This document shows, one piece after another, positions 1 through 9,150 of a stretch of 22,706 nt of DNA. The notes under the pieces are model-generated. The model had not been told where the DNA came from. It searched no databases and saw only the letters and a list, made by a program, of their open reading frames with translations. The stretch spans positions 1 to 22,706 of the forward strand of contig CAXKVR010000667.1 of the NCBI GenBank assembly GCA_964058845.1. The letters are read 5' to 3'. Source of the DNA: Carex sylvatica (Eukaryota; Streptophyta; Magnoliopsida; Poales; Cyperaceae). The position numbers were made by a program, and so were the translations under genes. How positions within the stretch are numbered: the first letter of the stretch is position 1; the number at the start of each line of letters is the position of its first letter.

Positions 1-564
1 AAAACCAGGCCCGGTGGCAAGATCAAAATTGGGGCTTATGTCGAGGTCATTAAGCAACGCCTTGGTTTGGGTGAGTATCCAGGTCGAGACCCCTGTCCGG
101 GCCCCACTCTTATGGACCTTGAGAGCTACCGCCAGGCTCTCTTCCTCACTATCTCCCGTGGCCCGGCCAGTCACTCTGACTACTATGAGTGGCGCTTTGC
201 CGATGGCTCTTCCCGCCGCCTACCATTTGGACCATCCATCACCGTGGACGACCCCTCCACCTGGTTGGTCTCTGCTACTCCACCCTCTGACATTCCTAGT
301 ACCTCCTTCCAGCCACCCACATCTGCGTATGCCCGCCCTTGCCCACCTGACCCCTCTCTTAGGGATCTCTACTCCCTCATGACTGACATCCGGGCCACTC
401 AGCTGCAGCAGGACCGCGACATCACAGCCATCCAGCAGCAGACAGCTCAGCACACCTCTCTCCTGGATGAGATTAGTGGCTGCATGTTTGACTATGCCGA
501 GCGCCTTGGTGACATCAAGGACCAGTTTCGTGACTGGCGCTTCGACCCTTCTTCTGACTACTGA
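1..564 (+). CDS. C-terminal part of an env-like/extra ORF of an Athila-like Ty3/gypsy element (5' end outside window)
   Basis: The frame is open from base 1 to a TGA at 562-564, about 187 codons, and no start is visible because the ORF enters from the left. The end is polar and Gln-rich: roughly residues 120-185 hold runs such as QLQQDRD and AIQQQTAQHT followed by an amphipathic stretch ending DIKDQFRDW, which looks like a coiled coil. Plant Athila-type gypsy elements carry an additional ORF after pol with this kind of C-terminus. The position fits, because the ORF is followed by a long spacer, a polypurine tract and an LTR in the same orientation. Assignment to an env-like or 'plant transposon protein' ORF rests on position and composition. 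I recognise no catalytic motif. It could instead be the end of another accessory ORF. Confidence 0.5.
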   Translation, partial: KTRPGGKIKIGAYVEVIKQRLGLGEYPGRDPCPGPTLMDLESYRQALFLTISRGPASHSDYYEWRFADGSSRRLPFGPSITVDDPSTWLVSATPPSDIPSTSFQPPTSAYARPCPPDPSLRDLYSLMTDIRATQLQQDRDITAIQQQTAQHTSLLDEISGCMFDYAERLGDIKDQFRDWRFDPSSDY

Positions 565-1510
565 TCAGGTTTTTCCCGCTTATTTATGTTTTCATTACCC
601 GTCTTGAAGCATTGGGGGCAATGCTCAGACTAAGCTTGGGGGGGTGATTAGTTATTTTCTTTATTTTGCATTTAGTTTGATTTAGTTTGTTTTCGTGTTT
701 GCATGTCTTGAGGATTAAATTTGTGTGAATTGCGTGAATTAGGGTCCAATTTGAGAAATTGGGATTGTGAAATGGTTGAATTAGGGAAATTGGAAATAAC
801 CACGCATTTGGTTGAAAGAACTGTATACGATAGTCTGTTTTGGGACTTTGTGGGATTGAATTGAATTGTGTTAAGAAAGCATTTGAAACCGGACTATGCC
901 TTGTAAAAATAGAAAAATGGGATTTCAAAGCAATAGAAAGATTTGGACATCCATTGGTATGAATGAATATCATTGGATGTGTGTATTCATGATGTATACG
1001 AAGAGAAAAGATGGAGAACATAAGAGTACTGGCAATAAGCCATGTTTGGCGCCTTTGAGCTCGTCTCCCATACGGACCGTACCCAGACCATACGGACCGT
1101 ACATCTAAAAAAAAAAAAAACTGAGAAGAGTCTTTACATACATCAACACACAAAGTCCGCAACTTTCTGACCTAAGCTTGTTCCAAGCTTGGGGGAATTT
1201 CCAACCACAAATGAGGGCATAAATTTGGTAAAGAATGAACTATTGATACGTTTGATTGCTTAATTCTTACAAATAGCAATACATTCTTGAAGTTAGGGTT
1301 TGATCAATTGAGTTGTGGGGTGAATTAAAGTTGACCAAAGGAAACCAAGTTACTATCTGAAATAACTCTATTAGATCTCTAACGAACGCAAGATCATGCA
1401 CATTTTTCCTCTTAGTAGATTAACTTGCATTTAGGTAAGTCCAACAACCAAAACCACACCTAAGTTAGAATTTTTGCTTGAGGACAAGCAAAGTTCAAGC
1501 TTGGGGGATT
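565..1510 (+). other. 3' untranslated spacer of the gypsy element with three AAGCTTGGGGG motifs
   Basis: This is about 945 bp without a credible gene between the env-like stop codon and the LTR. It carries AAGCTTGGGGG three times (632-642, 1185-1195, 1497-1507). The last copy abuts the LTR and is the likely polypurine tract that primes plus-strand synthesis. A pair of CATACGGACCGTA palindromes lies at 1069-1103, followed by a run of 14 A. ORFs here lack domain signals and look like chance frames. Confidence 0.6.
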
Positions 1511-1679
1511 TGATATCTCCATATTATATCTAAATTATGGCCCTAATGTACACTAAAACCTGTGCTTTAAAGCCTAAGAATGTGGACTTTTTACTTATAT
1601 TTCGATGAAATGTGGTACTGCTATGCTTTGTTTGGTATTTTGCAAGAAAAATGGCGAAAAACTGCATCTGACTACTTTT

Positions 1680-1816
1680 CATACGGCCCGTATGATTTTC
1701 TGTACGGACCGTACAAGATCTGCCCAACCACACAGAATGATCCACAACAGAGGCACAAAGTCTCCAAGTCAAAGCCCAGGCATACGGTCCGTATAGGATT
1801 CTGTACGGGCCGTACA
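1680..1816. repeat. Two pairs of CpG-rich palindromes in the gypsy 3' LTR
   Basis: Pair one is CATACGGCCCGTATG (1680-1694) and TGTACGGACCGTACA (1701-1715). Pair two is CATACGGTCCGTAT (1781-1794) and TGTACGGGCCGTACA (1802-1816). In both pairs the partners start exactly 21 bp apart. The spacer in pair one is ATTTTC. Confidence 0.9.
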
Positions 1817-2426
1817 ACGCTGATTCGGAAAATCCAGCTGGAATCTGAATTGAGCACGATTTGAGGAGCCGAAAAGGAAACCCTGGAGGCGTGATCTGGG
1901 GCATTAAAGGAGATATTCCACAGCAGAAAAAGAGGAATCAATCAATAACTTTCTATCATTCAATTTAGGTTTGCTTGGACAAGAGGAAAAGAAGAAGAGA
2001 GGGGAAGAACGCGAGTTTTGAACAGATCTTCGGATTTTCCACTGTTTTATCATGAACTCTTTTATTTCTTGTTATTTGTGCTATCTCATGAATATGAGTA
2101 GCTAATTTACTTTGTTTCTAGGGGTAAGATGTAGTTTCTAGTTTAGTCTTGCTTGTATGCTACTTGGATTTTGTGTTGAACGCTTTGTTTTTACTTTGTT
2201 GTGTAGTATTTTTATTGCTCTATTTGTGCTTGCTTGAATCTGATTAGTCATCCCGTTAGATGAATGCGCACATCTAAGTGTTAGGAGCCAAGTCTATGAA
2301 ATTCATTCCAACCGAATAAAGTATATGAAGTAGGGTTAAACCAAGGAGTACCCGAAAGGCGAAACTTTCCTTGAGGCGAAATTCCTTGGATACTTTTAGT
2401 AAACTAACAAGTAACTTAGATAAATT

Positions 2427-2520
2427 AGGTCAAAATGCGAAAGTTGAGGTTTAACGCATCTAAGAGGGAAGTATTTGAGTCCGGTAATCAGGTATTAGGC
2501 CAAAATGCGAAAGTTGAGGT
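2427..2520 (+). repeat. Two copies of a 21-bp phrase about 70 bp apart
   Basis: The phrase CAAAATGCGAAAGTTGAGGT occurs at 2431-2450 and again at 2501-2520, each preceded by AGGT or AGGC. A similarly placed, sequence-unrelated triple phrase occurs in the second Athila-like LTR at 22073-22233. Confidence 0.85.
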
Positions 2521-2602
2521 TAGGTATCTAGATCTGGTCAAAAGAAACCCTAAACACAGTATCAACACAGAAAACAATAGCTGCAGCATCAACTTGAGGT
2601 CC

Positions 2603-2638
2603 CATACGGACCGTACGGGAATCTGTACGGGCCGTATG
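2603..2638. repeat. Third palindrome pair in the gypsy 3' LTR
   Basis: CATACGGACCGTACG (2603-2617) is followed by TGTACGGGCCGTATG (2624-2638), again 21 bp from start to start. The layout matches the pairs about 0.9 kb upstream in the same LTR. Confidence 0.9.
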
Positions 2639-2994
2639 CCTCGAGGCTGAACAGAAATGAAATCTGAACCCTGAAAACTCCTTTTTATCAATTGAAAACA
2701 ACTTTAATTATCTTTTACTGTCTTTTAATCAGTAGAATTGTTAGAACTAAAACCAAACCAATTTCTCTCACTTCTAGAATCTTAAGTGATTTTAAGATAA
2801 GTCCAGTGTTTTTATTCCGTCCCTGTGGATCGATACCTGAGCATACTCAACGATAGGATAGTACACTTGCTATCTGAATTGACAGAGTATAACAAAGGTT
2901 TAAGAAGTATAGCTTGCTATACTGAAACTTTTTAGCATATATTCTCGTGCGATCAAACACCATCACAATCACAATCAAAATCAACATATAAATA

Positions 2995-4668
2995 TGTATA
3001 TAGTCACCTACCCCTCGTCCCAACCAGTACTGGGAAACATGAGGGCCGTTCACCTAATGCGCCAGAAGGATCCTAGAATCAAAGTTAGCTGATACAGCTC
3101 AACTTTGTAAATTTCGTTCACAGGGTCAAAGTCAGCTATACAGCTCAATTTTACCAATTCAATCTCAATGATTTTCACAATCGACAATTTGTTGTGACTT
3201 TCAACTATAATCAGATCACAGAATAACAATTCAATTTGACAACTTGACGAATATGCAAAAATCAACTATCTCACATAAATTCCAACAATTATGCAACAAA
3301 TCAAGAATTCAACATGACAAATCGAGTAATAATCTAATTTATGAAAATAAAATATCAAACAAGTCCAAGAACCCCGAACCTGATCACGACGAGCGTACAG
3401 CGAAGCTATGGGTCAGGCGTCTCGAATTGCTCAGCAAATTCTGGCTCTACCGAGCTTACACCTATATTATACGTGTTCATTTAGTTTAGACTTGGTTCAA
3501 TGGTCGGAAGGTTCGATTGGGTGACACGAGTCATTTCCTATTTTCTTAACCGAATTCGTATACTCTTTTTATTGGTTTTCTTACTTAACACTTCTTAACC
3601 ATCACGCACTTATGCGATTAGGTCCTCTAAACTATATATCATCTCAATTTGGTAACAATTCATTTACCGATTGGTTAAACCCTAATTGGTCGAAATTCGA
3701 CTTAACCGATACACGTGCTAGCATTTCAAGATCAAAAGGTAACTCTACCGATTACAAGTCTAATTGGTCGGTTTAGCCTAATCAATCGACCACATTTCTC
3801 AATTTTGGATTTGGTACCGAAAAACCCTAAAACTGGAGATTCTCAAAATTGAGAAGAAATCAAGAAAATAATCGATACATAACCAACAAGAAAGTTCAAA
3901 GGGCTAGTCTACAACTAATTCAACACAAATCTCGAGTTTAAAACAAAAATCCGAGCAATCGAGAAAAATCTGAGGTTTCGAGAGAGAAAATGAGAGAAAG
4001 AAATACCGAATAGATGGACTAGGGGAGATCTACGATCAATTCCTCGGCGCTACCTTCGATTTCGCGGGCTCTGGGGCAAATTTGGAGGCTCTCTCTCTCT
4101 TTTCTTCTCTCTTGGGCGGAACACACAGAAAGAGGGGAAAAAGGGTGGAGGAGAAAGAGAGAAAGGAAAAGAAAGAAATCTGAGTTTTGATTAGAAATCC
4201 CTCTGAGTGCGGACGCACTCGTTTTCAGTGCGGGTTAGTCACCCACTCTCATCACTTGGGCAAATTTTAGAACTTAGGAAAATTCACAGAAAATTCATGA
4301 GTGCGGACGCACTCAGTACTTAGTCAAAATTTTCAGAAAAACGACAATGAATCAAGAAAAGTCCGAGCATAATGCGTGAACATTTAAATTCAGTGCGGGT
4401 CAAGACACCCGCACTTAGGACTTGGTCAATTTTCAGAAAAAGAGCTGGAGGTCAGTGCGGATCATCCATCCGCACTCACCACCAGTGCAGACGCACTGAG
4501 CCTATAAGGTTCCAGAAACTCAAAATTTCGACGCGGTTTCGATTCACACTTGATTTACTTATTTAGGGAAACCTTAATTAAGGTTTAAATTGTTATTTTA
4601 TTAGCACGATTTTCGATTCTAGCTTTTAAATCCCTTGAAATAAATTATAAAAACTTCGTAACGTAACA
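2995..4668 (-). mobile_element. Probable LTR of a second Ty3/gypsy family, minus strand
   Basis: Read on the minus strand the segment starts TGTTACGTTACGAAG and runs to about ACTATATACA, giving TG...CA ends over roughly 1.7 kb. The start resembles the TGTNACG beginnings common among plant gypsy LTRs. Near the end it holds GGTTGGGACGAGGGG, a kind of phrase I associate with such LTRs. It has no long ORF and contains a pyrimidine-rich stretch at 4088-4112. Six hairpin-forming repeats sit at 4205-4498. No second LTR, primer site or pol remnant is seen, so it may be a solo LTR or a truncated piece. The left boundary is uncertain. Bases 2938-2994 between it and the first LTR show nothing recognisable. 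Confidence 0.4.
4205..4498. repeat. Cluster of six GTGCGGACGCAC-type inverted repeats
   Basis: GAGTGCGGACGCACTC (4205-4220) is followed after GTTTTC by a decayed partner AGTGCGGGT...ACCCACT (4227-4248). TGAGTGCGGACGCACTCA lies at 4298-4315. AGTGCGGGT/ACCCGCACT with a 6-nt loop lies at 4392-4415, and AGTGCGGAT/ATCCGCACT with a 5-nt loop at 4454-4476. CAGTGCAGACGCACTG lies at 4483-4498. The arms are 6-9 bp and mostly perfect. Confidence 0.9.
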
Positions 4669-4678
4669 CGACCATCAT

Positions 4679-4825
4679 TTGTTTTATACCCGTATTCGAA
4701 TCTGTATCCGTGGAATATCCATTCCGTATCCGTATACGTTTAAGGCAGATTTAGTTTTAAATTTTGATATCTGTTTACTATCCGTATCCGTATTCGTATC
4801 CGCTCATTATCCGACGGATGAGGAT
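4679..4825. mobile_element. hAT-like subterminal repeat fragment
   Basis: The segment is packed with variants of ATCCGTATCCG and ATTCGTATCCGCTC. This hexamer-like repetition is typical of the subterminal region of plant Ac/hAT transposons. The related phrase CCGTATCCGCTCCG recurs next to a candidate hAT terminus at 10690-10715. No transposase and no terminal inverted repeat is visible at this site, so it is at best a remnant. Confidence 0.35.
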
Positions 4826-5476
4826 ATGGTTGTTGGGGTTTTGACAGTTCAAACCCATTGATTTGATTAAGTGCGGAAAGAACGTAAAACAAAAATTTTA
4901 CTTCTAATCTTAATCCAAGGATTAAACGGGGTATGTCAGGAAACATTCCAAGGGGTCCACCTTCCGTATTCCTTTGACATTAGAACCCTATTTAATCCTT
5001 TTACAGATCTACTCCATAATTGATTTCTAAATCATTAATCTACTTACCAATTAAATAGATTAATATAACATGTATATACCTTGTTTCCAAATTCAGATTG
5101 GAATGTAGCTGAGCGAGAAGAGCTACACCAGGGAATGATTCGTCTCAGAGTATCACACGTGTGATACCTCTATCGGTTATCCACCAGGACTAACCAGAGA
5201 ACGATTTATTTCTTATTGCCAGAAATACCGTAAACCGCAGTTTTCTACAAAAACACTATTCACCGAGAAAATGACGAAATAACACTATTCATGACCCACA
5301 GTTATTCCGATTCACTAATAAGCAAAAATAGAAATACCGCGACTTTCGCAAATCTATTATTTCCGAATCCCGAATCCCGTAAACTACCGCAACCGAGAAA
5401 GAGAGAAAATAGAAACTCGAATCGATTTGACAATCCGATATGATGTGAATTAGTAACTTTTCTCTCTACCCTCACC

Positions 5477-5490
5477 CCTCTATTTATAGG
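5477..5490 (-). promoter_or_regulatory. TATA box of the probable minus-strand LTR
   Basis: The minus strand reads CCTATAAATAGAGG, a textbook plant TATA box. It is followed about 40 nt later by AGAGAGAAAAG and a purine/pyrimidine-rich leader. It supports the minus orientation of this LTR-like segment. Confidence 0.55.
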
Positions 5491-5510
5491 CATTTGAGGA
5501 GGTTTGGAAA

Positions 5511-5624
5511 TTACGAAAATGCCATTTACGAAAATGCCATTTACGGAAATGCCATTTACGGAAATGTCATTGAATGGATAAGGATGATGACATGTCATGT
5601 GGATAAGGATGATGACATGTCATG
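5511..5624 (+). repeat. 15-bp x4 and 25-bp x2 tandem repeats upstream of the TATA box
   Basis: The unit TTACGRAAATGCCAT repeats four times head to tail (5511-5570) with one or two substitutions. It is followed by TGGATAAGGATGATGACATG plus TCATG, repeated exactly twice (5575-5599, 5600-5624). Relative to the minus-strand TATA box the array lies immediately upstream, where enhancer-like repeats of LTRs usually sit. Confidence 0.85.
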
Positions 5625-6616
5625 TGTAAAAAGACCAAAATGCCCTTGGCCCAAATTTAATTTAACATCCATATAATTATTCTGAATAATTATATTTCTT
5701 GCGGTTTGTTGTTTCGGTAACTTTTATACAACGTAACGTATACGTTTATAAATTAACCTTTTGTTTTTGCTTTGCCAATTTATATGACATTTATAATTTA
5801 ATTATATCATGTATAATTAATTATAACTATCTTAATATTAATTATAATCAATTTATAATTAATCAATAAGATTCTCCGATTAGCTCCTATATGGTGTGAC
5901 CCAATAGGATATGTGTTATGTTGGTAAATAGAATTAAAACTGTTTTAACTTCTATAATCATGAGAGGCATCTGGCATAACGCATCATGACCATCCAATTA
6001 CACAGATGATGCTGTACTGTACAATATCACGATCCAGTAAACTATGTTACTTGTGTCAGTTCTTTCGTCTCATAGCTATCAGATCAGTTTCAAGGTAGGT
6101 GTGTGTCATCTTTGCAAACTTAATCTTTTCTTGATCTTGAGCAGATTATCAAATATAATTACTCTTGTAATTATACCGCTAGCAGATAATCTAACTCTAT
6201 CAAGGGGCCCAGTGATGCTATAGCTCGTATAGAGATACGAGGGACAATAGTACTTTTGGTAAACCATCACTACCTCAGCTAAGTTATGTGTACCGAAAAG
6301 CTACCGTTATAACTGCGTTTTACCGACAGCGTTAGATAACAATCACACATACACATTTCTTAGTAGGAAAGATGAATACCTTATACTTTAGAACTTAACA
6401 CTGAATAAAAACGTTAATGACACGTACACAATTCCATTTAATGTTTCATTCGGGGTCTGTCAAATACCATGTTCCTGGAACATGTATCTATGTGATTAAA
6501 TGACATCTCTTGTCAGTAGTCTGTAAAACTTGACCATCTTTTAATCCACATACTAACCTTGTAACGGTTAATTGGTGTTCCTGCTAATTACCTCAGTTAG
6601 TGACTTTTTAAGAATA

Positions 6617-6645
6617 CTAGTATCGTACCCATGCGCTGCAACGGG
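6617..6645 (-). other. Helitron 3' terminus: hairpin and CTAG
   Basis: The minus strand has an 18-nt hairpin CCCGT...ATGGG (6628-6645, one G-T wobble), then TACGATA, then the terminal CTAG (6617-6620) and host T. The hairpin-to-end distance of 11 nt is typical of plant Helitrons. Confidence 0.75.
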
Positions 6646-7144
6646 AACAATATTATAAAAGGACTCGAAAAAAAAACTCGTTCTATTTTTTCTAATTCAA
6701 TATAGTAAAGTAGGAAACTAAGAATCTATATATAGGCATGTTCGGCAGGATAAGGAAAAAAAAATATTAACACAATTAGATATTTGTTTCAAATCATTTT
6801 GCATTTTTTTTTTTTGAAGAAAAATATGTATCTAGCCGTATTTCATTCATGATATGGTCCAATACACAAGTGATGTAATAGTGAAATAAAAACAAAAATA
6901 GCTCAAAATATTTGACCAACTAAATGAGTAAATGAAAAGCGAAGTACAGAGAACAAGTGAAAAAAATGCATTGAGGTCCCTAAGAAAACAGAAATTGTTC
7001 TACAAGTTCCTTGGCAATTGATGAAGTGGCACATCCTACCAATGCTTTGCTATCTTCACTCCTTTTTTAACGGCAATTGTGCCCCAGTTTCAGACAGCAT
7101 CTACCCGTACCAGTGGCATGTACTCCGTACCAGTTTTGATCGAA

Positions 7145-7262
7145 CATTTTGCATTTTTGACAGCACAATAAGATATTTGTCCAAAACATTTTGCACTTTT
7201 TCTCAAATAAATCAATTGTTGAATTGGGCTCAATGTTGGATTTTGCACATTTTGCACTTTTT
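7145..7262. repeat. Three copies of ACATTTTGCACTTTT
   Basis: Copies lie at about 7145-7160 (one T for C), 7187-7202 and 7247-7262. The last one abuts the cyclin-derived segment, so translation past the cyclin homology becomes a repeated KVQN/KSAKC pattern that is not cyclin. Confidence 0.8.
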
Positions 7263-7407
7263 CGGTGGTATGGCTCAGACATGACACCTCTAGTACAGTA
7301 ATTGGGCACTCTGGTACAAATGAAACAGACGTACCACTCATCTTAGTTGCACTGAGACGCATCCGTATTTTGTTTTGAATCATCTCATAACAATCTAAAA
7401 CTCTCTC
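7261..7407 (-). pseudogene. D-type cyclin fragment captured in the Helitron (C-terminal cyclin-fold exon)
   Basis: After a good splice acceptor (TTAATGCAG, exon from 7407) a 49-codon open stretch reads ERVLDCYEMIQ, a variable linker, KMSGTSVSFVPECPI, then TVLEVSCLS. Plant CYCD2/CYCD4-type cyclins end their C-terminal cyclin fold with a 'KV..CYEMI' helix, a linker and 'SGTSV..VPQSPIGVLDAACLSYKS'. Order, spacing and key residues agree. Differences such as ECPITVLEV for QSPIGVLDA point to decay or divergence. D-type cyclins activate CDKA to drive G1/S; this piece lacks the N-terminal cyclin box and the LxCxE motif and cannot act as one. The homology stops where an ACATTTTGCACTTTT repeat begins. 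Confidence 0.6.
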
Positions 7408-7762
7408 CTGCATTAATTGAAATTTAAGCTGTAATTATAACTCACATCCTAGATCAACATAAACAACCAGTGCAAGGCTGGTACAACCTCTAAATGGTAC
7501 GACCAGAGCAGTGCGGTACACTATCGATATCATCTTCTTCCAAAGCCTTTATTCAAGATTAAAATTTAGACTAATGAATTGAAATCAAATGTTAAAACTT
7601 AAAAGACATTCTAGCTGGAGTCCTCTATGCTTCACAACTGTGATTTGTGACCTGCAAAGTTTTATTTTGCCCTTAATTTCTTTTAAATTTTCCATTGAAT
7701 TATAACATTGTAAATCAATGAAAATGTCTGAGTAATAAACATACCTGATAAGTGTGTATTAC

Positions 7763-8397
7763 AAGTTGAAGCGGTCCGCATAGGTGATCAAATTCACAGC
7801 TAAACCTAGGTGTCCGTATCTTCCCGACCGACCAACCTACAAATATAATTTCAATTAATTATGTGTATGTGTATACTGGTAAGGAAAATAAAGATAGAAA
7901 AATAAACAAGAATGTGAAAAGTATATTCTATGAAGAATGAAGATACGTGTCGGTATTTTTGGGGAAGTCAAAATTGATGATGACATTGACAGCCTGAATA
8001 TCTATACCTCTTGTGAACAGATCTGCATACAAAAAATAAGAAATTTTTTATGGCAAACTTGGCATTTTCATAATTGCAACTTTTCTAATTATATTATTAA
8101 TAAGACATGCTCACATTTATTTATCCAACAATAAAATTAGTTTAAAGGAAATGGCATATTATTGTAAAGAGTATGCTCAAATAATGTCAGGAATAAACGA
8201 TCAGTGGATTGGCATTCTGAAAAAAAATCATTTTAAATGGTTGGTACTGAGCAAATTATTTCTTAAAAGATAAGTATAGCAGCATAAAGTATTAGAAATG
8301 GTATTTAATTTACCAGTGCAAACAAGATTTCGACAAGCACCATTGCGAAAATCATGAATACACAGTTGCGGTTGGGCACCTTCGGGTTTGCTGACAC
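7763..8397 (-). pseudogene. DDX6/Dhh1-type DEAD-box RNA helicase fragment (three exons with introns)
   Basis: Three minus-strand exon pieces match the second RecA domain of the plant RH6/RH8/RH12 family (DDX6/Dhh1, P-body mRNA decapping and repression). Exon 1 (8314-8397) gives HDFRNGACRNLVCT and ends at a GT donor inside a Gly/Asp codon. Exon 2 (starts 8022 after TATGCAG) completes that codon to Asp and reads [14 protein letters not shown], then [14 protein letters not shown]. Exon 3 (7763-7836, after TTTGTAG) reads VGRSGRYGHLGLAVNLITY, then ADRFNL up to a GT donor. Helicase motifs V (TRGID) and VI (GRSGR, in place of HRxGRxGR across the junction) are kept. A one-base deletion at 8355/8356 breaks the frame just before HDF. 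The exon 2 donor looks destroyed by a CTTCAT duplication and loss of GT. N-terminal Q, I and DEAD motifs and the C-terminal exon are absent. Confidence 0.8.
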
Positions 8398-8555
8398 CTT
8401 TGGATTAAAAAAAGATAGCCTCTACATGTGCCAACTTCTTTTGTTTGCCTGATTATAAATAGAGGGAGAGATATAATTAGGCAACTCAACGTACAATTTG
8501 GCTGGATATAGACCCCTTTAATACAACTTTGCTTACTAAGTGATATGGAAAAAGA

Positions 8556-8662
8556 GTTGATTAGCTTTTTGGAGGCCTTAAATTTGCTCTTGGCCTCACC
8601 AGTTTCAGAATGAAGTTCATACATGACCTCATCAGCACCAGCTAAGCTGTTTTTCTTGATCC
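8556..8662 (-). other. Unassigned exon-like open stretch inside the Helitron
   Basis: About 35 minus-strand codons read NSLAGADEVMYELHSETG, then EAKSKFKASKKLIN. The composition is protein-like and less AT-rich than its surroundings. It lies between the polymerase alpha exon and the helicase exons, but I cannot place it in either protein. It may be a fourth captured fragment or a chance frame. Splice sites around it are not convincing. Confidence 0.3.
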
Positions 8663-9150
8663 CTTTGGAAAATTTTAGTTTCAGAAATGTGAAATTTGAT
8701 GAAAGATTATGTAATAAAATAAAAGTCTGTTATCAGGGATTGTGGAATAATTTTTTTTTAATCAATGCTTAACTGAACCTTTAGTAGTATTGTTTGCCGA
8801 ACTTAATTTCTGAGGGGAATATTCTAACACCAAAAACAAACCTCAGGATCTCATGCATAAATACACCAAAGATGTATCTTATAATTTACCAGTACATAAC
8901 ATAAATGTACTACCTGTTGGCTCCATTTTTTAGAAGGCACTTAGACTAACCAACCACTCCGCCTCAAACTCCCCCCCCCCCCAACATAGGATCAAGAAAT
9001 CAAGACAAATGAAATGAGGAAGGTACAGTCAATGATCCTTTATAGGGACAACAAAATGCTATCTTATGTTACAAAGGCGTGCATCACGTAACGTTTTAAA
9101 AAAGAGATGTGAATATTTGCCTATTAAATAAAAAAAAAAACATTTTCAAC

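Larger units (their letters stand above)
1511..2937 (+). mobile_element. 3' LTR of an Athila-like Ty3/gypsy retrotransposon
   Basis: The LTR begins TGATATCTCC directly after the polypurine tract AAGCTTGGGGGATT and is taken to end at TTTAGCA (2937), giving TG...CA ends and about 1.43 kb. Its 3' part shares phrases with the LTR at the right end of the window: CCCTGTGGATCGATACC, then a 'tgaattgac/aaag' stretch and TGCTRTACTGAAACTTT. The two belong to related families but are not copies of one element, since their 5' halves differ strongly. Three pairs of CATACGG/CCGTATG palindromes lie inside. The exact 3' boundary is inferred by comparison with the second LTR. Confidence 0.75.
4826..6610 (-). 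mobile_element. Probable LTR or terminal part of an LTR retrotransposon, minus strand
   Basis: On the minus strand the segment ends ...AAAACCCCAACA (plus-strand TGTTGGGG at 4826), a good LTR terminus. A TATA box with a GA-rich leader downstream lies near its middle. No coding region is present over almost 1.8 kb. Much of 5640-5880 is very AT-rich, and 6140-6200 holds an imperfect inverted pair AGATTATCTGC/GCAGATTATC. The start of the LTR on the minus strand cannot be fixed. Part of 6000-6610 may be internal or unrelated DNA. Copia or gypsy origin is not decided by the sequence. Confidence 0.4.

Noticed and set aside
584..1162. 192-codon minus-strand ORF in the gypsy spacer
   Set aside because: Low-complexity, Ile/Phe/Asn-rich translation of AT-rich DNA with no domain motif; it lies antisense in an untranslated retroelement spacer.
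4036..4218. 60-codon minus-strand ORF with Ser/Phe/Leu-rich N-terminus
   Set aside because: It is created by the TC/GA-rich stretch at 4088-4180 in a probable LTR, and has no start context or homology.
7018..7284. Plus-strand ORF of 88 codons
   Set aside because: It is antisense to the cyclin-derived segment and the repeat array, and has no protein signature.
7759..7761. TAA directly after the third helicase exon as a pseudogene stop
   Set aside because: The sequence AACTT|GTAATA fits an intron donor at this point, so the stop would lie in the intron and is not evidence of decay by itself.
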